A stretch of 64,000 nt of DNA, taken from Gnomoniopsis sp. IMI 355080. Its lineage: Eukaryota; Ascomycota; Sordariomycetes; Diaporthales; Gnomoniaceae. The notes under the pieces were generated by a model that did no database searches, was not told the origin of the DNA, and saw only the letters and a program-made list of their open reading frames with translations. The first letter of the stretch is position 1, and every line of letters begins with the position of its first letter. The stretch spans positions 124,001 to 188,000 of the forward strand of contig JAPEVC010000020.1 of the NCBI GenBank assembly GCA_027946555.1, written 5' to 3'. This document shows positions 33,552 to 45,964 of the stretch, piece by piece. Both the position numbers and the translations under genes were made by a program.

Positions 33552-34086
33552 CAAGAAAGAACAGGCTGACGTTGTGAGGATGAGGAGGAGGATGGACGCA
33601 CAATAAACGTCGAGGAAGCCAAGGTAAGCACCCCGGTGGGCCGGATGGGAAACTCATAACGCGCGCTCTGCTGCCAGAACAGAGCAATGCGCCATGCTGC
33701 CCAATTATCATTGCCGCAACATTGATGCTGGGAGAGGCGAGGTTGCGGGCTCGAGAGCGGAGGGCGCCCAGGGACAGTAGGCAGCAATGCAGGGGTTTGT
33801 TGCTGCTCGAGGCGAGGCAAGTTCGAGTGGGTGAGAAGACGCGCTTGGAGGCGCGTTCCCCACAGTGGGAGCGGCTGTACCGCAGTACGTATCTCCGCAG
33901 ACCAGGTTCAAATTTAGTGGGGATGGGTCTTAGCATATCCAGTAACTGGGGGGCGCAGAACAATGTAGTAAGGTACTAACCTACTCAAACATCAACACCA
34001 AAGGAGACGCCCATTACCCCGTGCTGTCAGAACCAAATTCCCTTCCATACCCTCCTTATTGCTCTTGAACAAAGGACACGATCAAG
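33552..34086. promoter_or_regulatory. Divergent intergenic region, exonuclease / LSM5
   Basis: 535 bp. Frames on the minus strand extend the exonuclease upstream region but lack a consistent start, so I read it as promoter and 5' UTR for both genes. Confidence 0.4.
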
Positions 34087-34588
34087 ATGGCGTCTCAGGT
34101 CCAACCTCTGGGTAAGCTACTGTTCCCTTGTCACAGCCCCCCCAAAAATTCCCCAAAACGATTCATCTGACCAGGTTAAACAGAGCTCGTCGACAAATGC
34201 GTCGGATCCAGAATATGGGTGATCATGAAGGGCGACAGGGGTAAGTGTGCTCTATCTCGTATATATCACATTTTACTATACTGACTCCTGCTCCAGAGTT
34301 CAGTGGTACCCTGCTCGGTTTCGATGACTACGTCAACATTGTCCTGGAGGATGTGACTGAATTGTAAGACTTGCCCCCATGACAACCCTTTGACTGAAAG
34401 AGGGAGCTAATTGTGAGCTGCCGTCAGTGACTACGCTGGCAATACAAACAAGCTATCCAAGATACTACTGAATGGAAACAACATCACGATGGTAAGTTCA
34501 GTTGACCCGCTTCAAATCACCTTGCGGCTTATGGCTCATATTTCTGCAGCTTATCCCAGGTGGTGAGGGTCCAGTGGCACAATCATGA
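34087..34588 (+). CDS. LSM5: U6 snRNA-associated Sm-like protein LSm5
   Basis: Subunit of the Lsm1-7 (cytoplasmic decapping) and Lsm2-8 (nuclear U6 binding) rings. Five short exons, 34087..34111, 34184..34240, 34297..34363, 34428..34491 and 34550..34588, give 83 aa. The spliced protein shows the Sm1 motif (CVGSRIWVIMKGDREFSGTL then GFDDYVNIVLEDVTE) and the Sm2 motif (ILLNGNNITMLIPGG), with the LSm5-specific start QPLELVDKCVGS. Every junction is GT-AG, introns are 56-72 nt and the phases close exactly. No exon is long enough to stand out alone. A TACCTAGGTA palindrome lies 101 bases after the stop. Confidence 0.96.
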
Positions 34589-35240
34589 TCCCGCGGTACC
34601 GGTATTGGTTCTGATCATGGAGGGCAATTTGCTACTTGGGTAGCAGAGATTCGAGGGATAGGCTTGATATGAAGGACAGGCATACCATCTACCTAGGTAT
34701 ATGGGCTGAGGGCTGGTCTGAAGGGTAGCATAGGGCATACCACATCTACTCAACGCTTCAGAGTAGGACATCCACAGATATTTAAATCATGATTGCTGTC
34801 TTCGACACTTTTGTTCCTTTAGCGATATTGTTTATCCCCATAAACGCCGCCATATAGTGAGCCCTATGATCAAATACCCACATTCACAATTCAAAAGCTC
34901 TAGATCTTTCTTCCTCCAAGCAGTGATTGTTTTGAGCAGCAGACCTTGCTTTGATGGTCATTGGGGATCGGAAACACTACTTGCGATTGTTGCATTTCAA
35001 ATTATTATTCGCCCCAACGCCTCTGCAAAATACAAATGTCGCCGACACAAATCCGCAGACACCTCGTTGTCGTACATAGCCAAGACGTTGCGGCTGGAAT
35101 CTACCGCTGACTTGGGCAAGTTCCAATTGGTGTAGGCTCAGAAGGACATTCTGAACACAAAATGACGATGCATATGCCCGAAACCTCCCAGGTTGAAGGC
35201 CAGGCAAAGTAACACTGCGACCGCAATCGTCGACCTTGTC
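34589..35240. other. Intergenic between convergent LSM5 and RPB11
   Basis: 652 bp, AT-richer, with the palindrome TACCTAGGTA at 34690-34699. No gene seen. Confidence 0.5.
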
Positions 35241-35859
35241 CTAGAAGCCTGCGCCGCCACCGTTTGCCGTGGGACCGGCGGTAGCCATGCGACGTAGCTC
35301 ATACTCGCGGGTGAACTCACGCCCAAGCTGTGCAAACTGGGCAATAAGGTTTTTGCACACCTCGATGAAGGCGTCCTTGGGTGTGATGGTACCGTCTGTC
35401 TGGACGCGGATGAAGAGCTCAGGAACATTAGGATGGGCAACTGTTGACTGTGGTCAGCGGGATGTAACACATAGAGAGAGAGTGTGGGAAAAGGAGATGG
35501 TGGTGGAAAAGGGCTCACCCTTGTATCCCGCCATCATGACATGCGGGTGCATCTTCAGGTGCTCGGCGACGAGGTTTCCAATAGTGTGGTCTTCCTTCTT
35601 GATCAAAAAGTCGGAGCAGTTGGACATGCCTGGTAAAGGTGTTCAGCATCCGTTCCATCATTGCGAGGTCACGTTGCTGTCCACTTACGTGGGAAGGGGG
35701 TCTCCGTAATCTTCTTCTCTCCATCCTGTAGAAGAAAAAGCTCGAAGCTAAAGTCACCGTCAGCGGACCATTCTCGGAGCATGCCAGAACAAATGCGAAG
35801 GAGGGCCACGGAAAGATGTACTCCTCGGGGATGTTATCGTGCTTCGGATTGCGAGACAT
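35241..35859 (-). CDS. RPB11: RNA polymerase II subunit RPB11
   Basis: Small core subunit that pairs with Rpb3 to form the alpha-like dimer of RNA polymerase II. Exons 35859-35822, 35747-35689, 35629-35519 and 35440-35241 give 135 aa. The first intron has to use the GTACAT donor: only this yields NIPEDFELFLLQDGEKK, the conserved Rpb11 start. The alpha-like motif KKEDHTIGNLVAEHL follows, then GYKVAHPN and FIRVQTDGTITPKDA. The C-terminus ends in a short Gly/Ala-rich tail. The FELFLL start distinguishes it from the related AC19 subunit of polymerases I and III. The frame visible before the first intron runs on in a misleading frame, which hides the gene. Confidence 0.93.
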
Positions 35860-36948
35860 CGTGATGATTGTAAGAGGACCAAACGGGAATTTGCGAGCGG
35901 GATACAGTCAATGTTGGAGAGATGGATGGCGTTGCAGAATGAAGGAGGGGGATAGGTTTGCCATAGCCAGACCAAGTCTAATGTATGCCAAGTGAAGTGC
36001 TGGTGAAGGCAGCAACTATGTATCTCGTCCCTGCCCCTTTTATGTGTGCAATGAGCTGCCTTGCATCTCCTACTTAAGACAACCTGACAGGAACAACAGC
36101 AAAGGCCATTTCCTGAGATCCCTTCGGATACCCGAAGGCGTCCCAGATTCTTTTGTTCGCCTTACCAGCAGCAGTCCTCCACAGGACACATCCAGCACAT
36201 CGCAATCCACTTGGAAATGCCTCATAGATCCATCCGAATATCCTTTATACTCCACAACTTAAGAACTTACCGATCAGGAGCGTTCATCGTGGCTGCAGCG
36301 CAACGAGGGTCGCCAGCGCTGCCGTGGAGCAAAAAGAAAAGCTCGCTGACACGATCAAATGCTTTGCAGATCTATTGAAAAGCAAGATAGATCTGCAAAT
36401 CAAGAGATTGGAGAGGAACGGGTGGCAAGGCGTGAGATTGCAAATGGCGCCAGGTGGTGAAGGAAAGAAAGAATCCGCCTTGCAGATGTCAAAGGTTGGA
36501 GTTGCTGCAAATCTGAGGTGAGGCTGAAAGGCTTAGGTGGCGCGGGAGCGCTAAATAGGTGGTGTTTGCTGCACACCGGCAGTGACAAGGCACTGTTACT
36601 TTACTGACTGCACCAATACCCGACACACTAACAGCGCTGGTGTCAATTCACCTAAAAGGTGTAAAACTACACAATGTCACCGTTGATATCTCGGCTCATT
36701 ATCATTGTTCTATAATCGGAATTCCTGATGATGATTCAGGTCCAAAATTCCTAGCTGTGTCAACAATCTAATCTATCCAAACCTTGTCATGGAGATTCCG
36801 CCACCAAGCCAGCCTGTACTCCTTGATAATGCCTACCACCAATGCAATGAGTTAACCTAAACATAGGAAAATTCGGCCGTGAAAGCTTGCTTATCTACTA
36901 AATGTGACTATATCGCCTCGTCCCTCTTCCTCCTGGAGATCAACTATC
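35860..36948. other. Intergenic region without a supported gene
   Basis: 1.09 kb. The left end is the RPB11 promoter. Frames of 60-70 codons on both strands look like chance. The right end is the 3' flank of the AVT transporter. Confidence 0.5.
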
Positions 36949-39306
36949 CTACACACCGTTCGAATCACAATATGATGGCAACGTAGGACCAGTCGGCCCA
37001 CTCGCCCAGCTACTCAATGTCTGATAAGTCGTGTAGGCCATGGCGACGAGGCCGAAGATGCCGAGGCAAACGTCCGAGAACTTCCAAAGCGCTGACCGTG
37101 CGACTGCCCGGTAGTGCAGCATGGGCTAGATGATGCGGTCAGCTTAAGCACTTTTCACGTTGCACATTCTGGAAAGACATACCGGGTAGATGTAAACGAG
37201 AGGGATGCACGCAAAGTTGCCCACCAGCGCGACGAACTTATCAAGGTCGTCCGCGCCACCCCACGCAATAATCGCACACACGATCACAAAGAAGAAGCGG
37301 AAGACATTCTTTTGCCATTTGATGTAAGGGTTGTACTTTCCGCTGCGCGCGAAAAGGCCGTTTTCAAGGATCTTGATGGCCGGGAAGATCTGCAGCGGCG
37401 TCGACAGCATGATGGCCATCGAGTACAAGAACTGCACGCCGTTGACCATCTTGTTATCCTGTGGCAGGTTCAACAAAACGACAGTCTCGGTTTTGGAACC
37501 GTAGGCGGCATATGAGATGGCGCCCATGATTGTGAAGAGCGCGGTGATGATAATCATAACCACAAACATCACCTTAGGGAACTTCCTAGGGTCAGCCATG
37601 GATTCCTGGATCGGGATGATGAGACCAATGCCCTCGAAGGTGAAGATGGCCGTGCCGATGAACAGCGTCCAGTCGTTCTTGTTGAAGAGAATGATGTCGG
37701 CAAGACCGAACTTGTCAAGAGTGAGAACGTCGTAGTAGAACAGGTAGCCTAGACCCAGAATGATAAAGACGTCGGCAACAAAGGCCGTGAAACTGAGCTT
37801 GTTGATGTCGCGGAAGAGCGAGAACGGTAAGAAAATGAGCATCTGCATCAAGATCAACCATTTGACCTGGATGTGGGTCTGACAGTCCGACACGGCGAGT
37901 ATAAAAGCCTGTAGGTTTTCCGAGACGAAGACGATGTAGGCCGCCACAAACCCGATCTGACTGATGACAATGGATGAGAGAATGAGCCAGCGCAACCACT
38001 TGCCGTACAGTATGCCACCCATGTCACCAAAAGATCCTTCGATCTTGAGGCGTGATGTGACCAGCAGCACAAAACAATAGTAGCTAAGTGCGGCGACGAA
38101 GAGCAGAGTCAGGTTACTGAAGACCATGCCACCGTTCAAGTAGGCACGCGGTAGAAAGAGAACGCCAGTCCCCACGAACGACTTGAGCAGGACCAAAGCC
38201 GCGCCCATGGGGCTGGCCTTGCCTGTCGACTCCCGGTGCTTCCTCCTGCGCTTCCTTCTCGACGGCGTGAGGAGTGTACTATCCTCCATGGGCTCATGGC
38301 CATCATCGGAGCCCTCGTCACTGTCCCACTCGTCCTCTCCCGAGGAGAAGTACTCGCCTGGCTTTAAGACCTCGTCGTCCTCCTCAAGCTCCTCACCGGC
38401 AAAGTGCCCATACATACTCAGAAACTCAAGGAAGCTCGTCGTGAACAAATGCGACTGGCGAGCCGAGCCCTCCCCAGCGCCAAACTCCAGGTCCCCGCCC
38501 ACGCCCCTCGCACCGGGAGCAGGGCTCCCGGCGGCACGACGCAGGAAGTTCCGGCGCATGCCGCCCGGAATCTTGATAGTGTTGATATCAAGGACCTCCT
38601 CATCAGGTTCGGGACGCGGCATGCTGAAGCTCTTGCTCCGCTGCACCTTATTGGTGGCCTCCTCGGTCCACTTGTAGATGGGGCGCGTGATGTCACCACC
38701 CTGCAGCTTCAAGCTTGAGAATTCCTCATCGTCCAGCCCGGCGCCGGATTCGGGCTGCTTGCCCTTGCCGCCAGCGTCGCTTGGCTTGCGATTGCCCGAA
38801 TCGTCGGACTGAGCGTCGGATGGCTGGACAAGATGGCGCCGCACGATCTCGGGGTCCTCGTAGGGCGCGCGGGAGCGCGTGTCGAAGGAGCCGTAATTGG
38901 TCGGGGTGGTGGACTGGGCCAGCTGGGCGCTCGACGCGCTCGGAGAGTGCGGTGGGCGCGCGGGCGGGGTGCCGAAGCGTGGAGGAGAGGCGCCGAGGGA
39001 ATTGGACAAGGCCGCGGCGAGGGCTGAGATGCCCGGGCCGGGAGAAGTGGCAGCGGCGGACGCGCCAGGTAGAGGGGTCACATCTTTGTTGTTGGTAGTG
39101 CTGCTAGCATCGGTTTCAGTGCTCCGCTGAGGGTCGCGATGTCGCGGCGAGCTGCCGTACTGAGGGAAGGGCGAGGCGAGGCGGGCTGTGGCTTCTGAGC
39201 GTGGGACGGAGGTGCCAAAGGAGCGGCTGCGGAATGAGCCCGGTGAGGAAGACCGTGGGATCTCTAACGGCGGACGATCCGCGTTATCTTTACCGTTTCC
39301 GGACAT
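36949..39306 (-). CDS. Vacuolar amino acid transporter (Avt3-like, AAAP family)
   Basis: Amino acid/auxin permease family carrier, most like yeast Avt3/Avt4, which export neutral amino acids from the vacuole. Exons 39306-37183 and 37125-36949 give 766 aa. The start is the ATG at 39306 (MSGNGKDNADRPP); the open frame reaches further but without an ATG. Residues 1 to about 330 are a long Ser/Pro-rich, partly acidic cytosolic region with GARGVGGDLEFG and a DEEVLKPGEYFSSGEDEWD patch, typical of fungal Avt proteins and likely phosphorylated. The membrane part begins at GAALVLLKSFVGTGVLFLP and contains about 11 helices. The last exon adds the final membrane segment (PMLHYRAVA, then a helix ending AMAYTTYQTLSSW). 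Confidence 0.93.
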
Positions 39307-40960
39307 GATGCGAGTGGAGGGAATGGAGGACAAGATGGAGTAAAAGCAGGACAGTGTATGAAGGGCGGGAGGAGCGTGATGGGCCGAGAGCGAGGCGTTT
39401 TATGCTTATCAAACACGGAGGTTGGTGGAAGACAGTGTTGATGTTGCTGCGGAGATGCACAGTGGATGTGGATCACGGAGCGTTTTGCCTGTCATCGACG
39501 GGTCGACCGAGGACCAAGAAAGTGCACAGTACAGACCACCTGGGAGGCAAAGAAGAGGTATGGGCAGATTCCGCTGGTCACCGCCGTTGTCATGAAAGCT
39601 TGAAGAAAAGAATCGTACAAGAGGCCATACTGGTGGGAGTGCCGATGCTGAAGCTGACTCGGCCTGCTCTAGTGTTATGTACGGTGCAGCGAAAAGGTTG
39701 AATTCATTACTGTCCACGGGTCGCTCATGAAAGGCAGCTGATAGATGCGCGTGGGGGCTCCTGCTCGGTTGCCCTCTGTCTTAGCAGAGCTACGGCGGCA
39801 TTGGGTGGAGATTTGTTACAGATGTCTCAAAACCGGGTGCGAGACAGAACCGGGCCGTCTGCAGCAGAAGGGTCCTCAGCAGCGCCACACTCTCAGATGT
39901 CGGCCCTGACACACATGCTGACATGTCGATGGCCATGTGCCCTGGGTAGGTAGACATAGATATGTACTGTACAGTACGTGCAGTCTAGCCCACCTTTTCA
40001 CATTCACTTAAGCTCTTTGACATGATGACTTGAAGCCGACGGGTTGCAGTCTCGGCCGCAGGACATCGTTAGGATACCTACCAGCTGCATCACCAAAGAT
40101 AGATATCCACACCTACCTACCTAACAAGGCATAGGCACGAAAGAGCCTCATGCTGTACGGGTCAGGTGGCCGGGAAAAGAAATTGGCCCACCCAAGCAAC
40201 AGCGCCTCGACAAACAACACTCTTTGCCGCTAGCACTCTCCTGGAAGAGAAAAGATCTCCAAAGAAAAACACCTACAGCTTTGATATTATGCTTTGACTG
40301 CCCTGCTAAACCTAACCTTCTTGACCTGCAAGTACTCCGAGCACACTGTAAAGTATATCAGTATATCAAAAAGTAATCCTGTCCTTTCTATCACATCCAG
40401 TCAATCACAAGGAGGTTAGGCGGCATTCCAGAAGATACCACAAAGATAGGATGCGAATACAGAGTTCAAGCGAGTTAGCCGCGCAAGCGTAATCTGTACG
40501 TTACAACGTACCCAGTACCTTTTTGGGTACTTCCAGCGCTACCCAGCGCTATACCCAGCACCCTGGCATCCTCCCGCGGCACGCTCCTCCATCAAAAAAC
40601 CACCACCGCGATCCAAGTTTTCGCGCCCGCATGAATATTCCCCGCCTTGCTTTGCGATGCGGTGTGACCGCTGATCACTAGTGGTATTGGAAGTGATAAA
40701 GCGTGTATTTGGTACCCGAATATCCCAAACCTGTGCTCCATCCCTTTGTATACTCGCACCTTCTCGTTTTCGCCCCGCAAGTGGCAAGCACATGTTTTAC
40801 ATCAGGTATAAACGCACTCTGCCGTCCTCGAAAATACCACCTAATGCAACGTATTTACCTTCTACAGTTTCACCTTGTACCGTCCCGTCAAGTGACAGGC
40901 AGCTGTTATTTCTGAAGCCGCCGTCCATGTGTGCTTTGGGCCGAATCTTGTGTGGAGGAC
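39307..40960. other. Divergent intergenic region, AVT transporter / VHC1
   Basis: 1.65 kb between two vacuolar transporter genes that are transcribed away from each other. Contains several short CCTACCTA/GGTAGGTA tracts near 39945 and 40110. No further gene is supported; the frame at 40681-40995 lacks family features. Confidence 0.5.
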
Positions 40961-43900
40961 ATGATGGACCACGCAAATGGGGCCAGGAAGCATAACAAGC
41001 TCGGGCTTGTCTCGGGCGTCTACATCCCCGTCTGCTTGAATATTTTTAGCATTTTGCTGTTCCTTCGCTTTGGCTTGATTCTCGGCCAAATTGGCCTTGT
41101 GGGCATGCTAGGTAAGTCTTCCGCCATAATGCCCAGCTACACGGATGCTCGTTGTTGACCGACCGTGAAGGTCTATTGGTGTCATCATATTTGATTGATG
41201 TGGTCACAACGCTTTCCCTGTCTGCCGTAAGCAGCAATGGTGAAGTCAAATCAGGCGGTACCTACTACCTGATCAGCCGGTCTCTAGGCCCCGAGTTTGG
41301 TGGTTCCATCGGGCTGCTATTCTACCTTGCACAGGTCCTCAATACGGCGCTGAATGTCGTCGGTCTGATAGCAGTTCTGAAATCCAACTTTGAGCAGTCC
41401 CTGCCGCAGACGTATTGGTGGACCTATCTTCTCCAGACCGTCGCATTGGTCGCCTGTACTGCCCTGTCTCTTGCTGGCAGTGGCATCTTTGCCAAAGCGA
41501 GCAACGCCCTCTTGGTCATCCTCGGCGCTGCTATCTTGACTATCCCTGTTTCTGCTGCCTTTCGGAAGCCATTTAAGGATCCTAGCCTTGATGTGATATT
41601 TACAGGACTTAGCATGGACACTCTGCGGTCAAATCTGTGGCCACACACCGGTGGGAGGCATTATCAAGGTGTACAGATATTCCGCGATCTGTTCGGGATC
41701 CTCTTTCCAGCAACATCTGGTATGTCTTGTTCTGATCCTCTCCAAGACTCGTGAGTCCTCCATTATTTACAACAGTAGGTATCTTCGCCGGTGCCTCCAT
41801 GTCCGGAGATCTGAAGTCACCAAGCACCTCTATTCCCCTAGGGACATTATGGGCGATACTGACGACCTTCGTGTCTTACCTGGTCGTCATCCTATCACTG
41901 GCCGCCAGCACTTCTCACGGCTCGCTGCTGAGGGACAAGGACGTCATCCAGGATATCAGTCTGTATCCGCCAACGATCCTTGCTGGAGAAGTGGCCGTGA
42001 CTTTCTTCTCTGCGCTGATGGGCGTGGTAGGAGCATCCAAGCTCATGCAGGCGTTGGCCCGGGACAAACTCTTCCCAGGCTTTTCTCTGTTCGGAAAAGG
42101 TTTGCGGAAGAGCGACGAGCCTGTTGCTGCAATTTTGCTGACATACTTCATTGCTCAGCTGGCGCTCTTTGCGGATCTTGACCAGCTGGCGTCTTTGATC
42201 TCAATTTTTTACATGGTATGTAAGCATACACTGCAGTCTGTTGCCATTCCTTTACTTGACCGGTCTGCGAGATCAGAAGTCGGCCCACGACTTCCTACCT
42301 ACTGCAATATCGGGCCGATTCAAGATCACGGGCGCTTGTCACCAACGAGCCATTGTCCCTCAGTCCCACAGGCGTTTGGCCAATATTTCAAATCGACTGC
42401 TAAGCTCGGAGGTAACAAAATTTGTCTGCGAATGCGGCGTAGCATAGACACGGCCTGGCGTCTGGTTTTGAGTTTGTGGTCTTTATCGAACATTTTGCTT
42501 AGTTACAAGTGCTTCCTGCTGCTTCCTTGTGTTTCGCCTTCTTGTTTTCTCTTGTCGCTTTAGGAGTGCTGCTGACCAGAATACAGTTGACATTCTTCAC
42601 AATGAATCTCGCCTGCTTCCTGCTTAAGATAGGATCTGCGCCCAATTTCAGACCTGGTTTCAAATTCTTCACCTGGCAGAGTGCTTTCGCTGGCGCGCTG
42701 ATTTCTGCGGCAGCCATGTTCTTCATCGATGTAACATCCGCTGCCACTGCTGTCTGTCTATTGATCTTCCTCTTTCTGTTGCTTCATTACCTATCTCCTC
42801 CTAAGCACTGGGGTGACATCAGCCAAAGCCTGATCTATCACCAAGTCCGGAAATACCTCCTGAGGTTGCGGCCGGAGCATATCAAGTTTTGGAGGCCGCA
42901 GATCATATTGTTGGTAAACAATCCCCGTCGCCAGACCCGCCTGATACAGTTCTGCAATTCCCTGAAAAAAGGGAGCCTCTACATACTTGGACATGTGATT
43001 GTCACCGCAGACTTTGAAACTGGTGTACAGGAGGCCAAGTCACAATCACAAGCATGGACTAGGTACATTTCGGAATTTTCGAGGATCAAAGCCTTCGTGC
43101 AACTAAACATGAGCCCGTCTATCACTTGGGGCGTGAGGAACCTGATCCTGTCAGCGGGACTGGGTGGCATGCGACCAAACATTGCCGTCATTGGGTTTTA
43201 CAATCTGGCAGAACTCCGTCAAGCAAATCCGAAATGGCGGGTACCCGAGAATCACAAATCACCAGACTTCAGTCGCGCGCCGTCCGTCCAGGACATCAAA
43301 GCTTCGAGGCGCAGGCGTGGCGATACGTCAGCCCGTCTGCTAGAGGGTCATCTACCTACCGACATCATCCGAACAGAAGGAATGATGAGCGCTAGCGAGT
43401 ATTTGACTATTTTGGAGGACCTGGCGCTGAGGTTCAGGATGAATGTGGCGATCGGCAAGGGTTTTCAAAGCCTTGAGACCCCAAGAACTGATGGTCGTAA
43501 CTCCAAGAAGTACATCGATCTATGGCCTATCCAGATGTCTGCTGAGCTCCAAGCAGACGGGAAAAGTGTCTTGACAACGAACTTTGATACATGTATGCCA
43601 GCGTTTACTTCCTGCGTTAAGACAGAATGGACCATGCTGACGCCTGCCAGACACTCTGATATTACAACTGGGCTGCATTCTGCACTCCGTTCAGGCGTGG
43701 GACAAGGTCTACAAGCTTCGCGTCTGCGTTTTCGTAGAGTATGAAGAAGAAGTCGATCCGGAGCGAGCAAGAGTCCTCAAGCTGCTTGAGAAGCTACGAA
43801 TAGAGGCCGAGGTACTCGTATTTTGGCTGGCCAGTGGCGACCTAGCCGTCTACCAAACTATTGTCTCAGGCCAAGCCGTAAATATAGAAACAGATGCTCT

Positions 43901-45381
43901 CGTCAACGATTGTCTCAGGGGCGAGGAGTGGTGGGAAGATCTGCAAACCCTGCGGGGTCGATTTCAGTCCATGAGTGCCTCACAGGAACTGGACTCGCTT
44001 GCTAACTTCGTCGAGTCTACTGCCGGCAGACCAGGCATCTTCAACCCGCACAACGACGCAGAAGATTTCGGAGATCGCAGGCGTCACAGTATGGCACGCC
44101 TGGCTGAACTACCGAGGAAGCCGACAGTGTCCGCCTTGGTCAGGCTTGGTGTGAACATGGGAATACATACGGCCAATCTGCTGCCAAACGTATTTGAAAG
44201 TAGCTCCGACGAAGCTAGCAAGTGGAGCAGCGAGTCTAATTCTGACGCATCCTCCGACGAGGACGAGATCGGAGACTTCAACGATGATGCCAGTGCAGCA
44301 AGCGACGGCGATCTCGATTATCTCGAGCCCGTTCGTCGACCTCTCATATCGCATTCGCCAGGACGAAGGAAGAGTTATAATGATGCACAGATTCGGGAAC
44401 CCACTGTACGCAGGAACGTCCAAGTCGAAAGAATATCTAGGACGCCTGGCCCAGGAACGATATCATATGGCACTATGTCTACAGAGCTAGCCGGGATGAC
44501 CGCGGAAGACATAGATGCAGGAGGGCCATCTTCCTCAGCTGGGTTCCTCTATCGCCCAGACCTAGCTGCCGTCTCAAGCGCCTTACGAGACATCGACAGG
44601 CCTGCCAGTCCACGACGAGGTCTGAGCCGCAATACCTCGAGAGACAGGTTGAACTCAGGGATTCATACCCCCAAACCAATGCGGCCCGCCATGATTTCCC
44701 GGCACAGTAGCCACGCAGTCCGCTTTTCAAGCCAGGTGATCCCGCAGACTGAGGTCACCGAACCAGAAGGGGGTACGGGCCCGGTCTTGGGATTCGCGGA
44801 GTCAGAGGCTCCCAGCGCGCGTCCTGGCATTTCTAGGTCAGGATCGCAGCTCCGCGTCCCAAATCGCCTGGTGCCAGAGACGAGAGTAACAGAGGGAGAC
44901 GCTGGGCCAACGGTCTCGTTTGCGCCAGAGCCGGAGACCAGAGAGCACACTATGCCACCCTCTCCCGGCACAGGTCCCACGGACGTTTCGATCAACATTC
45001 CGGATTTGCTTACATCACACAAGCTTGCAGCCAACAGCAGCGACGAGGAAGACGACTCCAGCAATGAGGGTGGCGGGCTGCCGCTGTCGTTCAACGACTT
45101 GCCTAGTCGAGCGCAGTATCTCATACTGAATGAATTACTGCGTCGGCATAGCAGTGAATCTGCCGTGTTGTTTACGACGCTGCCCATACCCGCGGAGGGC
45201 ACATGCAGACAGGAGGAGGCCAGTGTACAGTATCTTTCGGACATCGAGGTGCTTTGCAGTGACTTACCCCCGGTCTTGTTGGTGCTCAGTAACAATATGA
45301 CGTGAGTATTTTTTCGTCATGCAGATTTTCTTTTGACAATTTTGCTAATGTTGTGGGACTAGTGTCACTGTCAGTCTTTAG
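40961..45381 (+). CDS. VHC1: Vacuolar cation-chloride cotransporter (Vhc1)
   Basis: Member of the SLC12 cation-chloride cotransporter family; yeast Vhc1 moves K+ and Cl- into the vacuole. Six exons, 40961..41111, 41171..41719, 41779..42215, 42587..43592, 43651..45301 and 45363..45381, give 1270 aa with matching phases. The transporter core starts almost at once (KLGLVSGVYIPVCLNIFSIL) and contains GGTYYLISRSLGPEFGGSIG, the FAGASMSGDLK motif and the LACFLLKIGSAPNFRP helix. The long cytosolic C-terminus begins with RPQIILLVNNPR and includes KLRVCVFVEYEEE and an extensive Ser/Asp-rich region. It ends VTVSL, recovered only by the 19-nt last exon. The third intron is 371 nt, far longer than the others. 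The N-terminal tail is short for the family, so an upstream exon could be missing. Confidence 0.93.
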
Positions 45382-45964
45382 GTCGGATATGGTTTGCACT
45401 TATCATTTGTACTACTCTGTATGATCACGATCAGCGATACAGCATAGCGTCCGAAATGCACGGCGAGGGGCGTCATGTTTGGTATGTTAGAAGGAAATGA
45501 TTGCATTGTACTTGTGATAAATCAATTCGAACTCAGGGAGTTTCAGGCGCATTGGCGCGCGGCCCTTGGTCCGCCCAAGGGAGGCAAGTCATAGTGCGTG
45601 CTTCGCCGTCCCGCTCCGAAGGGCACTGCATGACTGCTTTGTTCGCCGAGTCTATTTTGTGTACCTTGATGAAGAAACTTGAAAGAAGTCATAAAGCACA
45701 GCCGCGCTGAATAAAGAAGGTTCGGGGACCTATGTGACTTCTTGGGAGTCGGGACTCGCGCTCGAGGGCACTTCTTTGTTGGCCTGTCGCCCTGGAGAAA
45801 AACTCCCCAACAGTAGACACCGAATGGATTTACTGCTCGTCTTGGTGTCCTTTTTAGAAGATCTCGGAAGGGTCTCTTGCTCAATTTAAAGCAATTGGCA
45901 CGTACATTCCCGAGACCACATAACGCGTCTACCCTATGCATCACTCACCCACGCGCCCTTCATC
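45382..45964. other. Intergenic, VHC1 3' flank
   Basis: 583 bp with a minus-strand frame of 133 codons (45543-45944) that resembles no family. I see nothing else. Confidence 0.5.

Noticed and set aside
45543..45944. Minus-strand frame of 133 codons after VHC1
   Set aside because: No motif, unusual composition and no promoter-like context; judged a chance frame.
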